A DNA stretch of 11,356 bases from Gammaproteobacteria bacterium (GTDB lineage Bacteria; Pseudomonadota; Gammaproteobacteria; Pseudomonadales; Cellvibrionaceae): contig JAGKWY010000159.1 of the NCBI GenBank assembly GCA_021151625.1, positions 1-11,356 of the forward strand, written 5' to 3'. Every line of letters starts with the position of its first letter. The first letter of the stretch is position 1. Below are positions 1-8,700 of the stretch, one piece after another. Both the position numbers and the translations under genes were made by a program. The notes beneath the pieces were generated by a model. The model was given only the letters and a program-made list of their open reading frames with translations. It did not search any database and had not been told where the DNA came from.

Positions 1-38
1 CGGGAATCGCTAAAAAACATCAGGAAACTTCACAACCG

Positions 39-63
39 AAAAACTGCATTAAATGCAGTTTTT
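39..63 (-). terminator. Palindrome over the stop codon of the first gene, possible weak terminator
   Basis: A perfect 11-bp inverted repeat (39-49 and 53-63) with a 3-base loop covers the stop codon (49-51) of the small membrane protein gene. The arms end in runs of five A and five T, so an RNA from either strand would form a stem followed by a short U run, as in small bidirectional terminators. The stem has few G-C pairs and the U tract is short, so termination may be weak. A second inverted repeat of 9 bases (32-40 with 82-90) brackets it. Confidence 0.45.
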
Positions 64-420
64 GGCAAAGGTTTGTTGCTCTTCGGTTGTCCACTCTTTA
101 GAGGGCTTAACCATCATTAGTTCACACCAGTCATCAGTGCCAGCTTCCGGATTCTTATCTTTCATTGCTGCAACTTTTGCAACTGACTCCTCCGGCACCA
201 CATCGGTAATAGGCACATCCGGATGAGCTACTGTTTGCATTAATTGTGCTTGAGCCTCATTGGCGATTTTATTCAATGATTGTACTTGAGCTTGTTCTCT
301 GGCTTGCTGAGCCATTTGTTTCTTTGAATACATCAGCAAGGCAACACCCAGTAAAATCACCAGAAAGCTGACAATAAACAACGCGGCTAGTAATTTATTT
401 GCACGAAAAAAATTCAACAT
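49..420 (-). CDS. Small membrane-anchored protein with DUF3012-like C-terminus
   Basis: The protein has 123 residues and no known function. Residues 9-30 form one hydrophobic membrane segment behind a short N-terminus with Arg and Lys. A Gln/Ala-rich, probably helical stretch (35-62) and a Pro/Val-rich linker follow. The last 34 residues carry a Trp-Cys pair (98-99), a Lys-Pro-x-x-x-Trp element (105-110) and a terminal Asn-Cys-Ile. This spacing resembles the DUF3012 family, whose members as I recall them are tiny lipoproteins; here the domain would be held by a membrane helix instead. The two cysteines (99, 122) could form a disulfide if the domain is periplasmic. The ATG at 420 is chosen because GGAA lies a suitable distance upstream; extending to 459 would need a TTG start and adds residues before the helix. 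The gene lies 64 bases behind hemB on the same strand and may be read from it. The family assignment is from memory of the motif. Confidence 0.7.
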   Translation of the reverse strand: MLNFFRANKLLAALFIVSFLVILLGVALLMYSKKQMAQQAREQAQVQSLNKIANEAQAQLMQTVAHPDVPITDVVPEESVAKVAAMKDKNPEAGTDDWCELMMVKPSKEWTTEEQQTFAKNCI

Positions 421-484
421 ACCAATTCCAGATAAAAAATCAGATAAACAAACAACCAAACAATCAAAAATTTAAGTAAAAAAA

Positions 485-1468
485 TTACGCGGGCAGCCAG
501 TCGGCCAGCTTTTCGGCGTAGTAGGTAATAATTAAATCTGCACCAGCACGCTTAAACGCGGTCATGGTTTCCAGCACTATGGCTTTTTCATCGATAACAC
601 CAGCGGCAGCGCCGGCTTTAATCATCGCGTATTCACCACTCACATGATAAACCGCCAGAGGGCGCGCAGAATTCGCGCGGATATGCGCGAGCACATCGAG
701 ATAGGCAATACCCGGCTTCACCATTAAAATATCGGCGCCTTCAGCGTCATCCTGTAAAGATTCAGCAAGTGCTTCGCGCGCATTCGCTGGATCCATTTGA
801 TAAGTGTTGCGCGTGCCTTTAAAACTACTATCAACGGCATCCCTGAATGGACCATAAAATGCCGAGGCAAATTTAGTCGAGTAAGACATCACCGGAATCT
901 GGGCAAAACCCGCGGTATCCAAGGCTTCGCGAATAGCGCTGATCATGCCATCCATCATGCCGGAAGGTGCAATCATATCCACACCTGCCCGCGCAGCCAG
1001 CACCACTTGTTTTTGCAAATTAGCCAGGGTTTTATCATTGTCCACGTCGTGATCATGCACCACACCGCAATGGCCGTGCGTGGTGTATTCACAGAAACAA
1101 TTGTCGCTAATGACCAGCATCTCTGGCTGCGCTTGTTTTGCCGTGCGAATCATGCGCGCCAGCAAACCATCTTCGCACCAGGTATCGGAACCTTCGTGAT
1201 CTTTATGGGTAGAAACACCAAATAAAATCACGGCACGCACACCTTTACTCCAGGCGCGCTGAACTATTTCAGCAAGCTGCGCTTCCGGGTAGCGATAAAC
1301 ATCCGGCATGGATTTAATCGGCACAGGGGCATCAATACCCTCTTCCACAAAAATGGGCAGGATAAAATCGCTCATCCGCACATGGGTTTCACGTACCAAC
1401 TCACGCAGCGCATTAGTTTTGCGCAAGCGACGAAAACGAAAATCCGGTGTTGTTAATGGAATCTGCAT
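485..1468 (-). CDS. hemB: Delta-aminolevulinic acid dehydratase (porphobilinogen synthase)
   Basis: The enzyme condenses two 5-aminolevulinate molecules to porphobilinogen, the second common step of tetrapyrrole (heme) synthesis, in the cytosol. At 327 residues it has the usual family length. Both Schiff-base lysines are visible: Lys199 in the YSTKF segment and Lys251 in the MVKP segment. The metal site contains Cys124, Cys126 and Cys134 in the order DNCFCEYTTHGHCG, which is the zinc-binding form found in Escherichia coli, not the cysteine-free magnesium form of Pseudomonas aeruginosa. The SGEYAMIK stretch (277-284) is also typical. The ATG at 1468 gives the family N-terminus; the ribosome site is weak (AGG about 10 bases upstream). 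It follows the 141-residue gene by 57 bases on the same strand, and I see no terminator between them. The product needs heme-pathway context, and the ccm genes in the window consume heme, but the two loci are separated by the smc cluster. Confidence 0.97.
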   Translation of the reverse strand: MQIPLTTPDFRFRRLRKTNALRELVRETHVRMSDFILPIFVEEGIDAPVPIKSMPDVYRYPEAQLAEIVQRAWSKGVRAVILFGVSTHKDHEGSDTWCEDGLLARMIRTAKQAQPEMLVISDNCFCEYTTHGHCGVVHDHDVDNDKTLANLQKQVVLAARAGVDMIAPSGMMDGMISAIREALDTAGFAQIPVMSYSTKFASAFYGPFRDAVDSSFKGTRNTYQMDPANAREALAESLQDDAEGADILMVKPGIAYLDVLAHIRANSARPLAVYHVSGEYAMIKAGAAAGVIDEKAIVLETMTAFKRAGADLIITYYAEKLADWLPA

Positions 1469-1525
1469 AGCGTTATGCCTGTTAAATGTTGTGCGAATAA
1501 AATTGGATATTGCACGAGCAAAAAA

Positions 1526-1951
1526 TTAAATACTGAGCGAGCCCTCATGGCTCCACTCGCAACGCACCCGCATATCACCCGAGCCTGGCTTGTGATAACC
1601 ACTTTCAGCTTCCCAGGTAAACGTGTGCGTACCCGATAATTCTGTTTCCAAATGTACTGTGGCAGAAACCCAATACATTTTGCTGAGTAACGACTCAAAC
1701 TGGGCGATCCATTGATCCCACTCGTATTCCACGGCCTTGTAGGAAGCACCAAAGTGCATTACTTCGGTTTGGTAATTGTAAAAGGCCGATTCCACACTCG
1801 GAATGGCAAACATCTCCTGGCTTAAAAACGGCCACTCGTCTGCACGCGGCAAGGACAACATGGCTTCACGATTAACCCGAATCCGCTCCGACTCGCCACT
1901 TACTGGCGATAAATCCTTGATACAACCATAAACAATTGATTCTTGATCCAT
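1526..1951 (-). CDS. Unrecognised 141-residue cytosolic protein
   Basis: I do not recognise the family. The protein has no signal peptide and no membrane segment, so it is probably cytosolic. It is rich in aromatic residues, with six tryptophans (40, 78, 81, 94, 113, 133), and has two cysteines (10, 131). A short acidic/aromatic segment (75-94) with the pattern YEWDQW looks helical. Residues 94-115 alternate hydrophobic and polar residues as beta strands do, ending in FTWEAE. The start ATG at 1951 has an AGAGAAA element upstream, inside the 15-base gap behind the lipoprotein gene. The tight spacing implies co-transcription with the lipoprotein. Base composition and codon use look like the neighbours. 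Its coding status rests on the long clean frame, tight gene packing and protein-like composition. Confidence 0.75.
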   Translation of the reverse strand: MDQESIVYGCIKDLSPVSGESERIRVNREAMLSLPRADEWPFLSQEMFAIPSVESAFYNYQTEVMHFGASYKAVEYEWDQWIAQFESLLSKMYWVSATVHLETELSGTHTFTWEAESGYHKPGSGDMRVRCEWSHEGSLSI

Positions 1952-1966
1952 AGCTGTTTCTCTAGT

Positions 1967-2575
1967 TTAAAAAGGCCACCACCAACTGCCCTTAAAGCGC
2001 TCTTCACATGTTTGCAATTGGTTTGTGTATTGTTGCGCGCGACTATCCACTTTATGTGCGGTATTCACTAGCCAATTTTTTTGGCGATAAGTACCGCGGT
2101 TATAACCGCCGTGCCCCTCATGGTAGGCAAGGTAAAGGCTGTAGCCATCACTCAATCCGATGCGACTGCGCTTCTGGCTTTGCTTGTTATACCAACCGAT
2201 AAAATCTATCGCATCGCCAAAATTATCGCGCCGTGCAAAACCGTTTCCGCCCTGATCCTGATACTCGTCCCACACGGCATTTTTTGCCTGCGGATACCCA
2301 AATGCATCGCTCTTGCGTGGACCAGGGAAAATCCACAAAATTTTTGTGCGCGGCGTGCGTGCGTTGTGTTTGAACATGGATTCCTGATACATCATCGACA
2401 TCATAATCGGCACCGGGGAACCCCAACGCTTTTCGGCCTTTTTTGCGTCTTTGTACCAGGATGATTTTTCATCAAAAATATCGCACAGGTTATTCGGGTT
2501 TGATGGTGGAAGCGTTGAACAACCAACCATTCCCAATAAACTTATTGCTAACAATAGTTTCAGAAATGAAATCAT
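1967..2575 (-). CDS. Putative lipoprotein with lytic-transglycosylase-like (SLT) domain
   Basis: The protein has 202 residues. Residues 1-18 form a lipoprotein signal peptide ending in a lipobox-like LGMVGC with Cys19 as the lipidation site; Ser at the next position suits outer-membrane sorting. The mature part resembles the SLT/lysozyme-like fold. MMYQESMF (61-68) supplies the candidate catalytic Glu65, SDAFGYPQA (89-97) sits where family members have their G-L-M-Q type motif, and YLAYHEGHGGYNRGTY (148-163) matches the usual third motif. It would cleave peptidoglycan glycan strands in the periplasm. Cys31 and Cys190 could form a disulfide, and the C-terminus is an unusual WWWPF. The start is set at 2575, one base after the ligA stop. 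A longer reading from 2626 would put 17 residues before the signal peptide and run into ligA. Activity is not proven by the sequence, since the G-L-M-Q motif is altered. Confidence 0.8.
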   Translation of the reverse strand: MISFLKLLLAISLLGMVGCSTLPPSNPNNLCDIFDEKSSWYKDAKKAEKRWGSPVPIMMSMMYQESMFKHNARTPRTKILWIFPGPRKSDAFGYPQAKNAVWDEYQDQGGNGFARRDNFGDAIDFIGWYNKQSQKRSRIGLSDGYSLYLAYHEGHGGYNRGTYRQKNWLVNTAHKVDSRAQQYTNQLQTCEERFKGSWWWPF

Positions 2576-2576
2576 G

Positions 2577-4377
2577 TTAAATAGACCGCCCATGTGCGCG
2601 CAATAATTCAAGCAACCCGGCTTCATCCATTACTTTCAAACCCAGCTCTTCCGCTTTTGCCAGCTTGGAACCAGCACCAGGGCCTGCAACCACATAATCC
2701 GTTTTTGCGGAAACGCTGCCGGCAACTTTCGCACCCAACGCAAGCAAATGGGCTTTTGCATCATCGCGCGACAAAGCTTCAAGCGTACCGGTTAACACAT
2801 AGGTCAACCCATTGAGCGGAAGCTCTTCCGGACTTGCCACTTCAATGTTGTCCCAGTGAATACCTGCTACACGCAATTTCTCTACCGCTTCACGATTGGA
2901 TTCTTGCGCAAAAAACTCTGCGACGAAATGCGCAACAACAGGCCCTACATCAGGCACTTTTTGCAAGGTTTCTTCGTCAGCAGCAGCCAGCGATTCAAAG
3001 CTGCCGAAATAATTGGCAAAGTTGCGCGCGGTAGCCTCGCCGACTTCGCGAATACCCAAGGCAAAGATAAATTTTGCCAGTGTGGTTTTTTTGGTATTTT
3101 CCAGCGCGAGCAAAATATTATCGGCAGACTTTTCACCCATACGATCAAGCCCTGCCAGCTGTTCACGTGACAGGTTGTAAATATCAGCCAGGGTATTTAC
3201 CAAGCCCAAATCCACTAACTGTTCGACCAGCTTATCGCCCAGCCCTTCTACATTCATGGCTTTGCGTGCAGCAAAATGCTTGATTGCTTCTTTGCGTTGC
3301 GCAGCGCAAACCAAACCACCAGAGCAACGTGCAACAGCTTCATCAGCAACAGTTTCTACAGGGGAATTACAAACCGGACAAAACTCGGGAAAAATAATTT
3401 CGCGGGCGTCCACCGGGCGTTTGGCTTCAATCACCTGAACAATCTGTGGAATAACATCGCCAGCGCGACGAACAATAACGGTATCGCCAACTTTTAAACC
3501 AAGGCGCTGAATTTCGTCGCGATTATGCAAGGTCGCATTGGAAACAGTAACACCACCAACAAACACCGGCTGCAAACGCGCTACAATCGGTTTCGCGGTT
3601 GGTCAAAAAGCCCCAGGTTTTTAAGGCCTGCAATATTCCGCTGTGAGTTTCCGGCAAACTGCCACCATCGACCCAACCCACCGAATAAGCGCACATTTCC
3701 AATGGACGACTCGCAGTAATTTTTGAATCCAGCTGGCGCAAGGCACCCGCAGCCGCATTGCGCGGATTTACAAATAATTTTTCACCTGCAGCGCGCGCTT
3801 TATCATTGAGCGCATCAAACCCCGCCTTGGGCATATAAATTTCACCGCGTACTTCCAATACCGCAGGATAACCCTCACCTTGCAAACGCAGCGGAATAGA
3901 ATTAATCGTACGCACGTTTTGGGTAATATCTTCACCATTAGTACCGTCGCCACGTGTAGCACCACGCACCAGAACACCATCGCGATACAGCAGGCTTACT
4001 GCAATACCATCCAGCTTTAACTCGCAAGCATATTCAATATCACCGGAAATCTTTAATCGGTCTAAAATTCGCTGATTAAATGCCAACAATTCTTCATCAC
4101 TGAATGCGTTATCCAGCGATAGCATCGGCATTTCATGCACAACCGTTTGAAACGCAGTTAATGGTGCAGAACCTACACGTTGGGTTGGTGAGTCTGGTGT
4201 AATTGATTCCGGGTATTGCGTTTCCAGCTCCTGCAAACGACGCATCAAGCGATCATATTCTGCGTCAGTAATTTCTGGATTATCCAAGGCGTAATAACGA
4301 TAGCTGTGATAGTTGATCTGCTTACGCAGTTCATCGATTTCAGGTGGAAAATTATCAAACAAAGAAAGGGTAGACAT
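2577..4377 (-). pseudogene. ligA: NAD-dependent DNA ligase, broken by an internal deletion and frameshift
   Basis: LigA seals nicks in DNA using NAD+. The 5' part (4377 to about 3585) encodes the Ia domain and most of the nucleotidyltransferase domain, with the adenylated lysine in KLDG (Lys121), the TRGDG segment (141-145), the EVRGE motif (175-179) and FVNPRNAAAGALRQ (202-215). The 3' part (about 3584 to 2577), in another frame, encodes the rest of the OB fold from VARLQP onward, the four-cysteine zinc finger (CPVC, later C-x5-C), the helix-hairpin-helix repeats and the BRCT domain. Compared with E. coli LigA, about 80 residues are missing between WGFLTNRE and VARLQP, including the motif IV and V lysines. 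Read straight through, the 5' frame stops at 3523 after about 20 nonsense residues. Zinc finger, helix-hairpin-helix and BRCT regions look intact. It follows zipA by 122 bases and abuts the lipoprotein gene. A sequence or assembly artefact is as likely as a true pseudogene. Confidence 0.9.
3582..3594 (-). other. Deletion and frame-switch junction inside ligA
   Basis: On the minus strand the LigA-like reading is kept in one frame up to Glu262 (3594-3592) and is resumed in another frame from the valine codon at 3584-3582 (VARLQP). The bases between read Thr-Asp in the first frame and Pro-Ile in the second. If the break lies at 3585/3584, the missing piece must have a length of 3n+2. Alignment with the remembered E. 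coli protein puts it near 240 bp. I see no insertion sequence and no obvious long repeat at the junction. Confidence 0.8.
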
Positions 4378-4472
4378 GAATTAATTACCTGATGATTCGG
4401 CTTGGGGCGATGCGCGATTCATGCCTTAGCTTGCGGCGTTGTTCTATGTACGAATTTAAAAACGGCTTTTTT

Positions 4473-4488
4473 TGCACCTCCTTGTGCA
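4473..4488 (-). other. Hairpin with a Shine-Dalgarno-like loop just behind zipA
   Basis: Directly downstream of the zipA stop (4502-4500), the minus-strand RNA can fold arms TGCAC/GTGCA around a loop reading AAGGAG. With the flanking bases it reads AAGGAGGTG, a near-ideal match to the 16S rRNA tail. No start codon lies at proper distance behind it, so it is not an obvious ribosome site for a gene. A run of seven A and then GCCGTTTTT follow, so it is not a normal terminator either. Its role is unknown. Confidence 0.4.
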
Positions 4489-4499
4489 GCTAAAAATTT

Positions 4500-5696
4500 T
4501 TAATTACGTGGTGGGCGACGAAATAAACGCATACGTTCAAAATCGCGAATACGTTGGCGACAATGCTCCAACGTCTGGCGAGTCATTGCACTACGCTGCT
4601 CATCTTTCATTTCGCCATTCAAACCTTCAGCAATTGCATGTGCTGTATCCACCATCAATTCAAATGACTGCATGGAATCGGCATCAATCGGCAGAGTCAT
4701 AAACAAACTCACGCCCGGTGTTTCAAACTCTTCCATGGCATCCAGGTCAAACGTACCCGGCTTAACCATATTCGCCATGCTGAATAACAAAGCGCCATCG
4801 CCTTTGGCATCACTGTGACGATGAAAAATATCCATGCTGCCGTAGCGCATTCCGCAACGCAAAATAATGTCGAGCAGATCAGCACCCTTAAGCATTTCAC
4901 CCTTGTGCGCCATTACATTAATAATTAAAACCTCTTCTGGCTCTGCCGGTTGTTTAGCAGCAAGGTTTTGTTGTGATGACTGTGCAGCGCGATCATCTTC
5001 ATCATCCTGCTCATCATATTCATCATCATCTTCGTACTGCTCGTCGTCATAGCCACGTTCGTCATCAGCTTCGGCATAGACTTCAGATTCTTCTTGCAAC
5101 TCTTCATCCGGATAGTCTTCCGAGGCCTCATAGCGACTATCTGACTCGTAATCTTCACGCTCGTATTCATCATCCTGATAATCCTGCTCGCGCTCATCAT
5201 AATTTTCATCCAAATCATGATCATCATCGCGTGACGCAGAAAAACTTGGCTCAATTCGCTCATGTTGAGCCAATGGTTGCCCTTTCGCATCTTCCACTGA
5301 CTCCATTAACATGGGTACCGACTCACCCAGATTCAAACTGGTTTGCTGTGGCTCGCGTGCAGCGCGACGCTCTACTGCCGGGACTTCACCTTGCTGACGT
5401 GTACGCTTTTCAATAAACGATTTTGCCTGGGCCTTTTTCTCTATGCTCGGTACTGGAATACTGGGGTCGCGCTGCCCGATTACCCGTGCGCCACCATTAG
5501 GCAATTCGCTGGTGTAACTCGGTGCTTCCTCATAAGACTCTTCCTCATGCTCATCATGATGCTTCAAACTCTTTTTCAATGAGCGCGACACTTTAATATT
5601 TCCGTAACGCTCATTGCGTTTACGTCTGATACCATCAACAAGAATGACCAGAATAAAAATAGTACCTATGATAATGAGCCAGTCTTTCATATTCAT
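4500..5696 (-). CDS. zipA: Cell division protein ZipA
   Basis: ZipA is a bitopic inner-membrane protein that binds the C-terminal tail of FtsZ and tethers the division ring to the membrane. The 398-residue product has the family layout: a very short periplasmic end, a membrane helix at about 6-21, a basic juxtamembrane stretch (24-46), a long disordered linker, and the globular FtsZ-binding ZipA domain at about 253-388. In the linker, residues 157-235 hold 46 Asp/Glu out of 79 and ten tyrosines, whereas E. coli ZipA has a Pro/Gln-rich linker. The C-terminal tail is basic (RLFRRPPRN). The start at 5696 has GGAT upstream; a second Met at position 3 is a possible alternative. The gene follows smc by 28 bases and precedes ligA, the standard order in Smc-containing gammaproteobacteria. 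Confidence 0.95.
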   Translation of the reverse strand: MNMKDWLIIIGTIFILVILVDGIRRKRNERYGNIKVSRSLKKSLKHHDEHEEESYEEAPSYTSELPNGGARVIGQRDPSIPVPSIEKKAQAKSFIEKRTRQQGEVPAVERRAAREPQQTSLNLGESVPMLMESVEDAKGQPLAQHERIEPSFSASRDDDHDLDENYDEREQDYQDDEYEREDYESDSRYEASEDYPDEELQEESEVYAEADDERGYDDEQYEDDDEYDEQDDEDDRAAQSSQQNLAAKQPAEPEEVLIINVMAHKGEMLKGADLLDIILRCGMRYGSMDIFHRHSDAKGDGALLFSMANMVKPGTFDLDAMEEFETPGVSLFMTLPIDADSMQSFELMVDTAHAIAEGLNGEMKDEQRSAMTRQTLEHCRQRIRDFERMRLFRRPPRN

Positions 5697-5724
5697 AAGC
5701 TGATCCGTAATTAATTATTCAATA

Positions 5725-8700
5725 TTAAACTGCAGCTAATTCTGCAGCTTCATCCACATCTACAGTTACCAACCGGGAAACACCCGGCTCATGCATGGTA
5801 ACGCCTAATAATTGGTGCGCCATTTCCATCGCGTTTTTATTGTGGGTGATATAAATAAATTGCACGTGCTCGGACATCTCTTCCACCATGCGCGCATAGC
5901 GGCCCACGTTGGCATCATCAAGCGGTGCATCCACCTCATCGAGCATACAGAAAGGCGCAGGGTTCAAACGGAAAATCGAAAACACCAAGGCAATTGCCGT
6001 CAGCGCTTTTTCACCGCCAGACAGTAAATGAATCGTACTGTTACGTTTGCCAGGCGGACGCGCCATAATGGCAATACCGGTATCCAGCAATTCGTCACCG
6101 GTTAATTCCAGATAGGCATGACCGCCACCAAATACCTTGGGGAACAACTCCTGCAAACTTTTATTAACCTGATCAAAGGTTTCTTTAAAACGTGTGCGAG
6201 TTTCACGATCGATGCGCTTGATGGCATTTTCCAGTGTTTCCAATGCTTCAAGCAGATCCGCATTTTGCGCATCCAGATAATTCTTGCGCTCGGATTCGGT
6301 TTTGTATTCATCAATCGCAGCGAGGTTGATCGGCCCGAGACGAGCAATACGCCCGGCAATCGCCTCCAATTCTTCTTCCAGTGGTTTTACTTCTGTGCCC
6401 TCCGGCATTTCCGCCAGAATAGCTTCCAGATTTAATTCTTCTTCCTGCAATTGCTCAACAATTGTTGCGCGCTGTACTTCAAACATTTGCGCAGCAAGGC
6501 GTTCTTGCTCCAAATGTGCACGCACCGCTTGCACTTCCTGCTCAGCACGACTGCGCGCTTGCTCGGAATTGCGCAACTCGTGCTCAACGGTTTCCAACGC
6601 GCGACGCGCTTCAGTTAATGAGGCTTCAACAGACAAGCGTTTGGCGAGGCTCGCCTCGAGTTCCAACTTGTATTCTTCAACCGGATCGCGATTATCCGCG
6701 ATACTCGCTAATAAATTTTCACGGCGCTCCTGCAAACGCGCTGTTTGTTCTTGCAAACGACCAATACCCAAACGAATAGAATCCAATTGGGTTTTTACCG
6801 ATTGGAAGCGCATTGCCAATTCATGGGCTTTGTCTTTGTCATGACGTGCGCGCTGACGCGCCGAATCCAGGCCGGTGCGAATATCATCGCGCTGTTGCAA
6901 CAGGTTTTCGCGCAGCTCGGTATCCTGCTCCATCATTTCGATGGCCTCGCTAAGGATCATGCGAGCTTCAGATAGATGCTCCGCTTCCTGCTCCATTTGC
7001 TCGCGCGCTTCACGAATTTCATTTTCCGCGCGTTCGCGGCGCATATTGATTTGTTCAACGCGAACTTGTTTTGCACTCAGTTGCGAACGCAATTCACCGT
7101 ATTTACGATTTTGCTCATCAACCTCACGACGCAATGTTTCGCGATCCTGCTCCAGGCGTTTTACAGTCGCACGCCCTTCTTCCAATTGCAGGGCTAACAA
7201 TTCGACTTGCTCTTCTGCATCAACCAAGTGTGCGCTGAGCTCTTCCAACTCCTGGCGACGTGCAATCACACCGGAACTGGCATCGGTATCGCGTGTTACA
7301 CGAACCCAATGGGGGCTCAACCAAATGCCATCGCGCGTAATTACCGACTCACCCGCATGCAATTGTTTGCGCAGCGCCAAGGCTTCATTTAAATCTTCCG
7401 CGATATAAATTCCAGCCAGTACACCTTGAGCGTCCCAGGATGCACTGACTTTATCGCTCAGCAACTTCGCTTTGGTGAAGGATGCTGCCGCCGTTTTTGC
7501 CGCGGTATCAAACAGCACCAATTCGCCCTGAGTTAAATCACCCAGCAAACCGGCTACTGAATCCAGATTTTCGGCGCAGACGGCCTGCAAGCTGGAACCC
7601 AAAACGGTTTCAAGTGCTTTATCCCATCCATCATTCACACTGACAGCTTCAGCCAGACGAGCATTGCCGCTCAAGCCTTGTTGACCCAACCACTGGGTAA
7701 CCGCCTTATTTTTTTCACCCAACGCCGCTTGCTGCAAAGCTTCTAACGAAGCATGGCGGCCGCGCATGGTTTGCAGTTTGCTTTTAACCTGATCCAGCTC
7801 ATTAACCAGACGGTTATTGTCATTGCGGGTAGTATCAAGCTGTTCGGATTGCACATCCAATCGCGCACGCTTTTCTTCAGCAAGCAAATCCATTTCTGCC
7901 AATTGTTCATTTAGCTGATTAATGGATTCGTCTTCTGAACCTTCTTGCAGATTATTTTTTTCTTCGCGCAACTTTTCGATGCGTTGCAACAAGCGCTGCT
8001 GCACTTGTTCAAGATGCTGGATACGCGATTGTTGTACTTCTGCACGCTGACGCGGCTCGGAAGCGCGCTGGTTAAAACTGTCCCACTCATTTTGCCAGCG
8101 CTGCATGGATTCTTCGGCATCAATCAAAGATTCACTGGAGGTTTCCTCCGCCGCTTTGATCAGATCCAGCTCCGGTTCCAGCTCCAGTAATTCAGCTTCC
8201 CAGGTTTCTGCTTTCTGCGTATCTATCGCTAAATTTTCATCAGCTTCTTTGCTGTCGCGCGTGGTTTGATCCAGATCTGCCTGCAATTGGCGCGCGCGTT
8301 CATTGGCATGCTGAATACTTTGCTCAAGGCGGGCAATTTCTGCACCTATCGCATAATAGCGGCCTTGCACTTCGTTGAATTTATCGCCCAATTCAGTGTA
8401 TTGGGTGCGATATTTTTCGATTTGGGTATCTTTGTTCACCTGATCGGTAACAAATGACTCCATGCGCAATTCAAGATCGCGAATACCGGCTTGCTTGGCT
8501 TTAGCCTGAATATCCAATTGCTGATATTTCAATGCTTGCAACTGCGCCTTTAATAAACGCTCTTCTTTTTTGTATTCCGCGTATTTTTCTGCGGCCTGCG
8601 CCTGACGCTGCAAGCGCGACAATTGGCGCTCCAGTTCATCGCGGATATCGGTTAAACGCTCCAGGTTTTCCTGGGTGCGACGCATACGGCTTTCAGTATC

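Noticed and set aside
1453..1752. 99-residue minus-strand frame overlapping the 141-residue gene and the hemB start
   Set aside because: It lies in a different frame of the same strand; tight spacing and ribosome site favour the 141-residue gene.
2081..2464. 127-residue plus-strand frame
   Set aside because: It overlaps the lipoprotein gene completely, and the minus-strand frame has the signal peptide and SLT-like motifs.
1526..2575. Toxin-immunity pair
   Set aside because: The lipoprotein is predicted to be lipid-anchored and the partner cytosolic, so a direct immunity relation is unlikely, and no toxin delivery domain is seen.
3523..3600. Programmed ribosomal frameshift in ligA
   Set aside because: There is no slippery heptamer, and about 80 conserved residues are missing, which a frameshift alone cannot explain.
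4973..5416. His/Arg-rich reading frame on the plus strand
   Set aside because: It is the antisense shadow of the Asp/Glu codons of the zipA linker; composition is an artefact of GAT/GAA runs.
6284..7408. Long Ser/Arg/Cys-rich frames on the plus strand
   Set aside because: They are antisense to the smc coiled coil and have no recognisable domain or ribosome site.
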